A stretch of 64,000 bases of DNA from contig VZSR01000520.1 in assembly GCA_013398615.1 (NCBI GenBank), forward strand, positions 33,660,870 to 33,724,869. Direction: 5' to 3'. Below the pieces are notes generated by a model. The model did no database searches and was not told the DNA's origin. It was given only the letters and a program-made list of their open reading frames with translations. The stretch is from Brachypodius melanocephalos. Lineage: Eukaryota > Chordata > Aves > Passeriformes > Pycnonotidae. Below, piece by piece: positions 14,796-27,400 of this stretch. The translations under genes and the position numbers were made by a program. Position 1 is the first letter of the stretch. Each line of letters begins with the position of its first letter.

Positions 14796-17700
14796 ACTTT
14801 TAAATTAACTTTGCTGGGATTTCTATTTGGAAGAGTTTCTCTCTGTATTCAGAAAGCTGCCTTAACCATTGCTACTAGATTCTCAATAAATAGTGCAGCT
14901 CAACAGCTTAGCTCTCTATAGGAGTCCAGTTCCATTCAATTCAGCCACTGTGCATGCTGCACAAAATCAGATTGCCTTTTGCATCTTCAGCTGCTCAGAT
15001 TGTCTAAAGCAACCAACCAACCATTTAAGATAGCTGCAGAACTCTTCTTGTGATGGCTGACAGGTGAGGAGAGCACCAATGAGTTGAAGAGACCTTAAGA
15101 GAGCTTGCTCTCACAGGGTGAAGAGCATCCAAGAATAGAGGTATTTTCTTGTTGGAAGATCTGCTCCTGTCACAGCTGCTTTAAGCCATTTGGAGTAAAT
15201 ACAGAGTAATGTGAAAAGAAAGCCTGTTATGAAGCAGGACCTGTAAGACCATCAGCCCCATAATTCCACTTACAGAACAACAGTTCTCAGGGAATCAACA
15301 CAAACTTGCCTGAGTAAATGGGAGCTCACTGCTTCAAGCTATAAAAAAAAAATTAGTGCTACAAATTCCTACAGTCACTTTCTATTTCAAAAAGGTTTCT
15401 AGTTTAAACTCAAACTTGTAGCAGTTATGGTTGTCAAATACTGAACATATATAGAACTGCTTTAAAAGAGTATTGTAAACTTCAGATAAAGCATTTAGGA
15501 ATTAAGAAATTCTACTAATTTTTCTCCAAGTCAGTATGAAGTCGGTAACTGCTGTATTTCATCTCAACAACATTAAAAATAACACACAGTAACTTTGAAA
15601 CAAACAGGGGAAAAAATCCTCCCTAATTTTTCCCCTTGATTTCCACTGCATTACACCTGAAACACTAATGATCATGCAAGTTGATCTTATGCAATTTTTT
15701 ATTACACCAAGCACTAATGGTTTTCTCTTGTAAGGCTAAAAGGGGAAATAATATTTTCACGACAGAAAAGAATATAGCCTGTGAGTGCCTCATAGCAGAT
15801 GAAGTATTTAAAATGTATCAAAATGGTCCTGGAGCTCAAGGTTTCCAGGTGAAAATGCAACCACAATGGCCACTGTTTTTTCAGGGTACAGAATGCAATC
15901 ACTTGAAATATTTAGATGTTTAGTTGTGGTCAAATCACAGTAAAATGCCTTCTGTAAGGGGCAGTGAGTTTTTCACTAAACATGTATTTTGCTTTCTCTA
16001 CTTTTTGTGAAATGATCTTGGAGTTTCTGAAGGGCAAACCCACAACATTTTACTAAAAAATCTAACAAAATCAATGACCTTTATTTCTCCATTTTTCTTC
16101 AACCACCCTGTGCATGAGGATGCACTTACAGAGTGAGCCAAACGAGCACTGAGATTTGGCATCAGCATTTAGCTCTGTGGTAATCAGTTACAACCCAAAC
16201 CACCCAGGAGAACCAGCACAATGTGCTTAGGACAAACCTATGCAGCTAAACCAACAATTTTACTGTGCAGGGGCCTGAGGATGAAAATCAAATTAATTAC
16301 TGAATATTCTCTGGATGAGAAAACTGAATTACTAAAATAAAAAAGTTAGTTGGGTGACTGTGTTTAGAGTTTCTCCTCCTTAACTCCCATGTCTCCTTCA
16401 AACATGGTCTGAATTCATGTTTTAAAGTCTTTGTTTTTCCTTTCTTTCAGTCAACTCATATCTGTGACAGGCTCATAAGCACATAGTACCCATACACACT
16501 GCCAGACTTCTTTCTGACAGTTTCTTTGGGTTGAAAAAAAAATACAATAAGTCAGTATAGTACAGTAAGAAATAAATAACAGTATATATATATAACTGAG
16601 AGATAAAGCACACATAGTTAATCTAAGCCTTAAGAGATCTGGTTTAGCTATGCATAATTATAGGAAACTAACAGGTATCTAACAGTGTGAAGTTGGGAAT
16701 GTAACTCCCTAAGACATTGCTTTTTGAAAACTAATTTCTACATGAGTAAATTGTTTAAGTAATTTCTCCCTTTCTATTTTAGTTTTCTGCTCTTAGAACC
16801 TAAGCTACTAGTAGCATTAACTGGCAAGTGCTATGATGAATTAGCTGATATTCGGAAAATACTACAGTCTTCTGAGATGATAACAACACACAAATGCTGG
16901 ATACCTATTTCATCTCAAAGCTACATTTAAGTAGCAGCCTGAGAGAGAATAAATAGATTTGTTTCCTGGACAATGGATTGAAATATTCATTGCCATTTCA
17001 GGTTGAATGATGACCTGTTTCAGGACTTTTCAGACGTCAGCAGTAAGGGCTACTTTCCACAACAGCACTCTGACTGCAGAAGATAAAAGAATGTTTATTC
17101 TTTTTTTTCACAGGGGAGGAAAACAATGACAAAAGCAGGAAGGCAGCAGTAATGCAGAAATCTGGAGGCGGTGATAAAGGGTAGGGAGAATGGAGAAAGT
17201 TGTATAAATAAATCCATTATGGCCAAAATCAGCCAGGTGATAACCATAGGTATATGACAATGAAATGTAAATCATCTTTTTAAATTTAAGTAATTAAAGA
17301 AAACTTCAAATTTCATTGGGTGTGGAAAAAGTATTTGAAATACAGAAAACAAAACGAAGCATTTCAAACCTTTAGAACACAAGTTCACGTTGTTTTTCCT
17401 GAGTGCACTATACAAACCTTAAAAAGAAGAAAGGACACTGCATTTGTTCAAAGTAATTGCTGCTGGATTCTGTAAAGTACACCTAATTAATACTGACATA
17501 TTATTGCTTCCCTCTTGACATCTTGTGAACAGTCAGAGCTAGCCAAATAGCAAGCTGGTATAACCTCTGGCTTAGAGAAAATTTCACTTAGTGACAAACA
17601 GTAAAAAATGGCACCTGAGAACAAGTCAGAGCTTGAAATGAGCATTGCTCAAGAAAATAAAGTGAATGAATGTATGGATTAAAACATTAACTGCACAGGG

Positions 17701-20384
17701 AATAATAATTTAGTTCCACAAGGAACTGCAGAGAATTTAGACAGCATTTCCCTTTGAAAAAACTAGTTTTGTTGTTCAGCTCAATTAATTAATAAGCCCC
17801 CCAGCATTTAAAAGGGGCAGAAATAGCAGTGAGCAGGAAAGACAAACACGCTGCCCCTGCAGCCAGCTCTCTGTTGGAATAGCTCCCATCTTAGTTAATG
17901 CAACAGTGTGACCCCAGCAGTTCCACTTCCCAAGTTTAGTTGAGCAGAATACATTTTTCATTCACTAAACAATTTTTTATTTACTCATGGATCAAGTCCC
18001 CAGAGTTTGGTGTTTCATTTTCTTAGGCATTTCCTCAGTAAGGTAAAAACCTTCCCCATCAAACCCTTCCATTTCTGATTATCATTTTGGTGGCAAACAG
18101 ATCTCTTTCATCACTCTTAACTGCTCCAATTTTTACAACACCATCAAGACCTCCTAGTTTTCATTTTAGTATATCTCTTGAAACAGGAATATGTGAAGAC
18201 CTTAGAGACAGCAGCAAAATGAATAAGAAAATATTTATTTTTAAAAAATTGAAATTTTGCAAAAATGATGATGCTAGCCAATAAAAAGTAATTTCATTCA
18301 GATAATACACTAGACTTCTGCAGAGTCTTCACGGTCACACTAATAGAATGTTGAGTCTGCATGAGAGACAAATGCAAGAGCCTTTTTGCAGAAACTCCAA
18401 AGCATAGCACATGCTGTAACTCACAGGAAGAAGTGCAATACTTCTGAAGCCACAAAACTAACCTTTCTGGTCTTTCCTCACACATTTCTCCAGTAATTTA
18501 AATTAACAAGGTTGTTTCTGTGTAGAAACAGTAGATCATATTCAGGAATAGGAACTTAGAAAGACTTATGGTGAAAATACTGTATAAAATGTTATATGAA
18601 AAATATTAAATTTTTCGAAGTTTAGCTTTTCATCCTTCTTACCAGAGTAACATATCAAAAGAGTGGATTGTAAAAGAAGAAAACTCCTCTTCCCAATATG
18701 CTATTGTTGTTAATACAAATTGAAGCAAATATTTTATTTAGCTCTTCCCCCTGTCCCCGCCCCTCTGGACAACTACAAAAACTCTCTCAAATCAAAGATT
18801 CAGATTTCCAAACTATTAGCATCAGGAAATTTTATAGTGTGTCAGATGTCACTCATTCTAAAATTTTTAAAAAACAAACCAAAGTCTTCCAAATTGATTT
18901 CAGGTTCAATTAATGCAAGTAATTTCACTTGAAGAATTAGGCCTGAATACAGATGCTACATGCTATAACTCATACCATCCTTAAATCTTACTTGCTTTCT
19001 GTTGCATTTTATACATAAAGTTATTATGATCTATACTCAATATTTGCTCCTCAAAAAGAAATACACCAAGGCTCTAAGGTTACTTTTATGTGGAAACAGT
19101 TGCATTTGATATTACTTTCTAAGGATTGCTAGAAAGCCATATAAATTCTTTTTAGAATATCAAATTAATCATAGAAAATACAGGGGTTTTGTATAGAACT
19201 TTCATTCATAAACCAACTGTGAGCTCAGAATTGTGAATACAAACATTAGAAGTTAATGTTTCAGCTGTTGTCATAGAGGCTGGTACCTCCACATTGCTGT
19301 TGCTGTAGCTCCCCTGCCACTGAGATCGAATCTCTTTATAATAAATAGGCAAATATTCACAAACAAAGTGTTGGGATTGCAGATATTCATCTCTACACAA
19401 AGGCAAGAGTAAACACTGCAAGCTTCCTCATTAAAATATTTTTCACAATAGTCAAAAGGTCAAGAAGGAATCTTGTACTTTCTCCTACATGAAATTACAC
19501 AATGAATATTTTTATAGCATATGTCTTGAATATTTGTATTTAAGCAGCATAAATCTCTCAGAATCTACTCAAAACAACATCTTTGCACAGAAAAGCTGTG
19601 GAACAGTAGAAAAAGCTCTTAGAAACAAAATTTTAAATTATAAGAATCCTTAATAAGGACTGTCCAATCCAATGAAATGAACAATTACCTGCAAGCTAGG
19701 ATTCAAACAGAAAATCTCATAAAAAGGAGACCTGGATTGGAAGCCTAGCAATTTTCATCTCACACTTCTCTTAGACAGCTAATTTCTCAGTCATTCTGAA
19801 GAGCACTGTGTGTTTACAGACTATTTATTCAAAGGTGCATTCAGAGGAGGGGCAAAAAGACACCCAGCAAAACATGAGCTTTCATTTTCACGGAGTTGCA
19901 CTGCTTTAGACTGACTGCCTGCTTCTCCAGGAAAGGGAACCTTTTGGCATTTGTCAGCAGGCTCAAATATCCTGAAATGCTGAAAAGGTGAAACAAAACC
20001 TTTCCCTGTGCTGCCTTCCTATCTGATCTTTTGTCTCATATGTTTCCCTCAGGGATGCACAAGAAATTTCTCTGAATAATTCATAAGTACCCAGGCAGAA
20101 ATCAGCTTCTACTTTTGAACAAAAAGATTGGGTAAGAAGCTGATTTCAGCTGTTCTATTCTGCTCTATCTGGAAGAAAACTGGATGAGAAGAAAGGAATT
20201 TTTCTAACATAGTAAGCACACAATGTATACATGTATGTATCTATGAAGTATATAAACAAACATATGTTTGTACTGGGGAAGGTACCTTTGTACTTAAAGT
20301 CCTCAAATTCATTTGAGGACAAGACTGATTCTCTACCTTTCAAAAACCCAAGAAATGACACGGCACCAAGGTAATCAATAAACA

Positions 20385-20907
20385 TGCAGAATGCAGAAAA
20401 CACCTTCACTCTGCACTGGTGTGGCCTTAAGTCCTGTGTGCAGTTTTGGGCAACACAATGTAAGAAGGATATAAAGGTACTGGAAGGCATCCCAAGGAGG
20501 ACAATGAGGATGGTGAAGGGCCTTGAAGGGAAGCCACATGAGAAGCAGCTGAGGTCACTTGGTCTGTTCAGCCTGGAGGAGACTGAGGGGAGACCCCACT
20601 GCAGTTACAACTTCCTGTGGGGGGAAGAGGAGGGGCAGGCACTGATCTCTGCTCTGTGGTGACAGTGACAGGGCTGAGGGATGGACTGAAATTTTGCCAG
20701 GAGAGGTTTAGGTTGGATATCAGGAAAACCCTGGAACAGCTTCCCCAGGGAAGTCTGGTCACAGCAGCAGCCTGAGAGAGTTCAAGAAACATTTGGACAA
20801 CGTTCTTGGACACATGGTGTGACTCTTGGAGTGTCCTGTGCAGGGCCAAGAGTTGAACTTGATCCTTGTAGGTCTCTTCCAACTTAGAATATTTTACGAT
20901 TTTATGA
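20385..20907 (+). mobile_element. CR1 LINE, 5'-truncated 3' portion
   Basis: CR1 is the main non-LTR retrotransposon of birds. The stretch holds its usual landmarks in order: a CAGTTTTGGGCAACACA-like segment, CTGTTCAGCCTGGAGGAGAC, GAGAGGTTTAGGTTGGATAT, a TTCAAGAAACATTTGGACAA-like segment, then TTGATCCTTGTAGGTCTCTT and an imperfect ATTTTACGATTTTATGA end resembling the CR1 terminal ATTCTATGATTCTATGA. It is on the plus strand, antisense to TTC7B. It is clearly diverged, and the 104- and 92-codon open frames within it are not functional genes. Confidence 0.95.
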
Positions 20908-21277
20908 ATTTAACTTTTACTTCAGAATACCGAAATGACTGGTCTTTCCTGTGCAGTATCCAGTCACAGCATCCAACTCTTCTCTTACCCTAAGGCACCC
21001 TCATTTCCCAATGGCATGAATATTAGGCAGATGCAAATTGCTTCTTCTATAGCTTCTATTAGGACTGAAATAGTCTTATGGCCTGCAAATCCTTTTTATG
21101 TCCCGACACACAAAAGACAGAATAAATGCCAGGAAAGACTGTTTCCAAAGCATTTTGTAATAAGAATATAGATCTCCAAACTGACAAGTTACAGGTTACC
21201 TACACCAAGTCAAGACTTCACAGTAGAGTATCACCAGTTGAGATGACACTGCTTATGAACATGGGCTCAAGACTTAC

Positions 21278-21480
21278 CAGCCTCTGCATGCTTTTCACGT
21301 GGGTAGGACTGATGGATAAGGCCTCTTCATACCAGCGTTTGGCTTCATCAATATTTCCACGAAGTTCAGCCACCTGACCCCGCATGTAGAGAACATAATG
21401 TGACATTGGAAAGAGATTAGCTGCTTCCTGGGTACATGCTGTGGCCTCAGCAGGCTTCCCAATTCCTATGTAGACTTCAG
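21278..21480 (-). CDS. TTC7B: TTC7B coding exon (10th in window), phase 1-0
   Basis: This 203-nt exon has two bases completing Ala, then EVYIGIGKPAEATACTQEAA, NLFPMSHYVLYMRGQVAELR, GNIDEAKRWYEEALSISP and THVKSMQRL. The acceptor is AATGTCAG.. ending TTCCACAG; the donor is CTG followed by GTAAGT. It carries the end of one TPR (PAEATACTQEAANLFP) and a full TPR with A20, Y24, A27 and P32 in DEAKRWYEEALSISP. In MSHYVLYMRG the fourth residue is Tyr where I recall Asn in mammals. About 70 more residues are expected downstream, but no matching exon was found between 1 and 21277. Confidence 0.97.
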
Positions 21481-24400
21481 CTGTGGAAGGAATGTCAGGA
21501 CCAATTAATGATTCTTGCTTCATCATACCATGACTAGATGTTGTCATATGTGCTGTATTTGTAAATAGTTTTCCTAGAAACACTTCTCATCTTAAAAGAG
21601 AAATTATTACCTAAACGATTTAAAATTAATTATTCTTTCAGGAAAGTTGCTTTTCTAAGTGTATCAGGAGTTAGAACTTCTAAATGGCTGTCTGAAATCC
21701 CAGAATACTCTTTCTACTTTGCCATTTTTATCTTAAGTCTCGGATTTTTTTGTTTTAGTTTTATTTTTAAGACGTGAGCATGTGAGTATTCCAGGATCCT
21801 TTAAATCAGTTGAGTAGCCTGACACACACTTATATAAATCAGATTGACTACAGGGGGAAAAATTTTCATTCAGTGAGTAATTAACAACTAACAATAGAAG
21901 CATTTGCCTTCAGAAGCTCTTATGACACTCTTACACTCTTCACCACTGCTATTTCACTACCTTGCTAGTTCATCCTAACCTCTTGCTGAAAGAGTGGGAG
22001 AAGAGAGGAATAAAGAGATACTAAAAGCAAGAAAAACCTATTAAGGTTCTGGGTTGGGTGATATTTTTCTTTATGTTGGTACAGACCAAATAAAAATAGA
22101 GCCTCAAAGTAATTGTATCACTGCATTCTCTTGTGTCACACTCTACAAGAGGTCTATAGATTAAGGTTTAAATCAAGCTGCTGCATCAAAACAGCAAATG
22201 ATCTGTCACTGCTCAAGACATGTTTCTCACTGTACTGTACAGGCCACCCATCTTTGGGTTTAAAGGCTCTCAGATCAGGAACTCCCACTACAGCAGTGGA
22301 TTCTGGATTACACCTAAAACTCTGAATCAGACTGATATTTGAGTGTCTTTAAAAGACCTTGCTTATGAAAAATTGCATTCAACAGCTTTATCTCTGTGTT
22401 CTTCCAATGTCAGAATATTTTAAAGATATTTTTAAGAGTAGAAAGTGGCCTGTGTAGCAGATTGTAGCAGCAGACCACCAATGTGGAAATCTGACTAAGT
22501 TGTGAACTAAAAAGGAATCATCAAAGTGTGTCTAGACTCCTCCTTCGTGGGCAAAACAGTAGCAGTCACTTGCATGAACTGAATAAACAGCAACAGCACA
22601 TGACCCACAAATTTTTTTTTAAAATACAAAAAAAACCCCCCACCAAACAGAAAATAAACAGTGGAACAAGCTGCCACAGAAGGCTGAGAAATGATCAACA
22701 TTATAGATGCTAAGAGCTACTGTAGATAGTCAACTGTGACAGTTTATAAATATTTAAAGTCAATGATGCCACAATGCAGAGCAGGCAACTGCACTACACC
22801 CTGTCAGACCTTGCCCTGTTCTAATCTGTGTTGCTTTTGAGTACCCCAAATGAGATCTCTATTATTAATCATTGTAATTGCTTTCTTTCCAATCTTCTGG
22901 GCTTTTCCTCTAAACCACTAAACCATTTTTAACTGGGAGCCATTACCCTGCAGTGACTTTCACACCATAAAACTGTAGATGTAAATAGGTAAATTAAAAT
23001 GCTATGAAATAAAGCCCTGTTTTGTTGAAAACATGAAAGAAAAAAAATTATGTCACTGAAAAATGTTCTGAAAGCAGAACATTGCTGGCTGATTTCTAAA
23101 TTACATCTTTTTGATCCAGCTATCAATAAAAAGAATTGCATGTTAGACATTTTTAACTGGATAAAAATACACTGGATCATCATTTTCTGGTTAAAATTTT
23201 ATGTAACAACCACTTGTGATATTGCAGTTAGCTTGAGGCTTGAAGCATCATAGCAATACTAAGTTCACTCAAGATGATTCCACATTTAGAGAAACAATCC
23301 TGAGTCTTTTACATTAATGACACCAGAAGGAAAAGAACAGAATTCGAGCTCATTATCACAGTGGCAAGGGACAGGTTGCTCAATAGTACTATTACTGTTT
23401 CTTTCCTTGCACATGCAGAGTTATTTATTTTCTATTATAAAATTTTGTAGCTACAGGAACTCTATTCAAAAATCTTACAAACATCTTGTCTCATGCAATG
23501 GAATCAGTGACCTGGGATTAGCTCAGTTGGTTGGAGCACGGTGCTAGTAATCTCAAGGTCACAGGTTCCATCCCCTCATGGATCATTCACCTAAGAGTTG
23601 GCCTTGATGATCCTTGTGAGTGCCTTGCAAATCAGAATATTCTGTGATTCTGCAAGGAAACCTAGATTTCCAAGCACTAAGATACCCTAGGTACTTCAGA
23701 AACTAAATTCTTCAGGGGTAAGAGAGAGAGTGCTGCATTTGTTCTATAGAAGGTATGACTCCACTGGTAAGAGCTGCATTCTGAAACTACTGTCTTATCT
23801 TTCATAAACTATCTTACACACAGAGCAACTCTAGTGTGCTTTTTATTTCTTGGCTTGTTTTGGTGCCACACATTGGAAAAATATGATCTGATAAGTGGTA
23901 ACAGATTCTGAATGAAACAAACAGATTTTGGGAAGTCCTTAGGCTAGCAATAAAGGAGAGGGCATAGAAAAATAAATTTTACTATCACAATACCTGCATG
24001 AAGCCATATTTGAGCCAGAGTCATCCAGGGATGCAGGGGACCTTGTTTAGGGGCACTGCTTTGCAGAGAAGAAGCAACCTCGGACAATGCTTGCTCCACT
24101 CTGGAAGCTGCTATTGATGTGGCATGCACTGAACCTGTAGAAGTAATAAAAAGAATTTACCAGCACAGAAATAATGAAGGCCATATACTTTGCATAAAAC
24201 AGTTAACTGCAACCCTTTTCATAAGAGGCTTTACCCCAAACTATATATTTAATTTACATTTACCATTTTGGAGAATTTTTTTTAAATATTAGATTAATTT
24301 TCTTATGAATGCTTTCATATTGATCTGAAAGTCTATATAAAAACCACACTAAACTTTGGTAACTGTACATAACTTTTTGGGGGGTTGTTACTATCAATAT

Positions 24401-27400
24401 TCTCTATTAAAACTTGACACCTCTTTTCTGGCAATGTGCAATCCAAAAAAGGTTTGTGATGCTATTATACACTGTAGTCTTCAGGCTGCTGCATTCACTT
24501 TGATGTTAGTATTAGCTATGTCTTTCCACAGAGCGCAATTAGAGGATTATTTTACGACTAAGAACAAAAAAAGAGAACTAAAATACACACAGTGATCACG
24601 ACATACACTATCACAAATACACTGTTAAACTGCACTCAAGGTAAAACTTCCCTAATCAAGAAGGCTGAGTTAAAGCACCCTGTGGCAAAAAAAGTCCACA
24701 AAGTTTTTTTGCATAAAAAACTTTCCCAGAGCATACTAAGGATAATTCTCATAAAATGTATCATTTCCAAGTCAGATTAGAATCTCATTGGCAAATAATA
24801 CCCTTTTCAAAGTACTGGAATTAAAAAAGCCTCTATGACTAGAGAATATCTAATGGCAACTGTACTTTGGATAGTCAATTACTGCCAGCATATTTAGTCA
24901 TGACTTTTTTTTTAAATCAAGACCATGAATATTTTAAATCACACTCCTTCTTGTCATCTAAGCCTCAGCATATCTCTAGTTGTTTTATAATTACAAATTA
25001 CAAAATCTCATACTGATTAGGCCTGATTAAAAAATAAAGGCAGTAAAACATTCCATAGTGGATCAGATGAGAAATTCCATCACCATATCCATAATGATCA
25101 ACAATGGCAGATACTCCAAAACAAAGTATTGAATCCTGTACAAGTTGAACTACACCCCAAAAGTTCATCTTCATCATTACAAGTTAAAAAATAAACAAAA
25201 CCTTCACTCTCAATATCACAGGTTTTCTAAGAATTTTAATGAGAAATGATTTGTCACATGACATACGCATTTTTAAGTGTGACAAGATAAATCAGTAAAC
25301 CAGAAAGCACCAGAAATTCCCAGTACACAGATCAGTAGGAAGAGGAAGTTAGTCTGAAATTATGCATCATAGTTTCCTTAATTGAAAGAAACAAAGGAAA
25401 AGCAGCACAGGACATAAGTAGCATTTCATGTCATTATGAACAAGGAATTGCCCTGAAGATCTGAAACAGTGTCAGGCAGTAGAGTTTGCCTTCCTTTTTA
25501 CTGGCTGAAGAAACAACTCAAAGTCCAGCCTGCACAGCTGAACATTCACTCTAGCTTTTGTTTCTCTTATTTTAAAGCTTAAATTCTGAAGAAATTTAAA
25601 AGGGAAGTTTAAGCAAGAAGCACATGGAATGAATGATAAGAAAAATACTAGCAAGTGTACCAAAAGCACGAACTAGTCACAAATAACCCTCTTGCTGTCT
25701 GACAGCCATTTCTGTAAAGCACATCACTGCAGCCTGGCACTTGTTAGCCTTCCAGGGACTAATAGTGAAAGTACTTGTCCTGNNNNNNNNNNNNNNNNNN
25801 NNNNNNNNNNNNNNNNNNNNNNNNNNNNNNNNNNNNNNNNNNNNNNNNNNNNNNNNNNNNNNNNNNNNNNNNNNNNNNNNNNCTCCAGAACAATTTCTAA
25901 AGAAAAGGTGTAATTCTGTGCCATATAGAGATTATCTAACTCCTTCCTTTGGAAAAGCAAGTATGCAATTTAGTATTAAAAAAGGCTTATATTTTCTATT
26001 ATTTAAAGCAAGAACTCTGGCTGCTAGCCAATCCACAAGTAATTTCATATACAAAGCATGCTGTTAGATTTTAAGTTTCCAGTACTTAACCATAAAGCAC
26101 ATATGATAATATATTATTAAAACTTTTTGTACACCAATTTATTTATAAAAAAGAACTATACTGCAATAAGATTCTTACGAGTTTCTGTGCAATCTGTATT
26201 AAAATTAAACAGAGTGAATACTGAGTGCTTCCTGGCCTGGACTTTATACAGAGTGGCATAAAAAGAAGAAGAAAAAAAAGAAAAGTATTTCTAAAATTTT
26301 TCTTTGAAGTGGTATTCAAATTGTTTCTATTTCCTCTTTAGGAAAAAGGTATCTCTTAACATATTACTGCAATTAGTTCTCCAAAAAACCCACACATACA
26401 GACAAAGCAATGGCCATTCAGGCATCTTTCAGTGACACTGCACTCATGCTAATACTCTAACCCATAAATCTCAAAGTATTTCTTTAGTACTGCCACAATT
26501 AGCTGTCATCTGACTAATTTCTGCTCTTTCTGTTAAAACACATTTAGTAAACTTTTCATAAATTAAAAATCATTTAATGATCTTGTGTACTAAAAAGTTT
26601 TTTGCTAGCTTCCTTCAAATTTTCCTCGTATTTTCATATTATAACTAACTTATCTGTACACTTGTCCTAACCCAGGATGTCCTAACAGGTTCAGATCTTT
26701 TTATTTACATGACAATTCTAAAACATACAGTTATTTCAACTGCAACGTTCAAAGATATAAAGTGGCTTGTGAGAAATTGAGGGTAATGAGTATGTCTTAG
26801 AGTCTCCTTGAGGCTTCGTAGATCCTATGTAGTCAGTTTATTTGGAGGTTCCCTGTTGATTTTGTCATCAGCTCTGCTCTCTCATCTTGGTCTTATCTGC
26901 ATTTGGCTTTGTTTGGTCTGAGGTCAGGACCCACAGCCAAACACAAATGTATCCTCACTTTCACTTAAAATTCACTGTGTTGTAGCTTCCTTCAAATGCT
27001 CAGATAGAGCTGCAGCAATTTCCCATTTAAAATTTTACTGTATCTTTCATGCACAAAAATACCTTTGCTCTTCCCAGAAAACTTCTATACCTGCTGTTAT
27101 AGCATGACACTTAAGACTCCAGAAAAAATTCCCTCCAAATACCACAAGCAACAAAGAGTATTTATTTTGAAATGGAAATCATGAGGTCTGTAAAATTAAT
27201 ATATCACCAAAATAGATCCAAGCTACTCACTTTCATTTGTTTAGCTTTGTTCTGAAGCTTGTTTATACTAAAAAGGCCAAGTGTGAAACAGGGACTGTCT
27301 TTGCAAGACCTAGAATCCACTACTTAAATTGATTAACATCTGGAATCACAATCAACCTGCACATTGCAAAGTGTGACAGGTCTTAACTATGACAAAATGT

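Larger units (their letters stand above)
1..21277 (-). other. TTC7B: TTC7B intron after the 10th exon (3' side, incomplete)
   Basis: More than 21 kb of AT-rich sequence with no exon matching the C-terminal TTC7B segment and no other convincing coding region. It holds CR1 fragments at 13645-13805 and 20385-20907, an A/C then G/T biased block at 14557-14795, a G-run at about 4819-4830, a purine tract at 12047-12079 and small GC-richer islands at about 1560-1800, 4190-4500 and 5160-5440. Nothing further was recognised. Confidence 0.85.

Noticed and set aside
14387..14921. Lysine-rich and Gly/Phe-rich open frames on both strands
   Set aside because: They arise purely from the A/C and G/T low-complexity block.
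20384..20882. Open frames of 92 and 104 codons
   Set aside because: They lie inside a diverged CR1 and do not read as CR1 ORF protein or any other family.
22655..22715. CR1 fragment
   Set aside because: TGGAACAAGCTGCCACAGA resembles part of CR1, but the match is about 25 bases long with no second block in order.
23512..23590. Functional tRNA-Ile gene
   Set aside because: The A and B boxes are present, but the head runs straight into a CR1 tail, the stems are mismatched and there is no 3' terminator of the usual kind. It is a SINE head.
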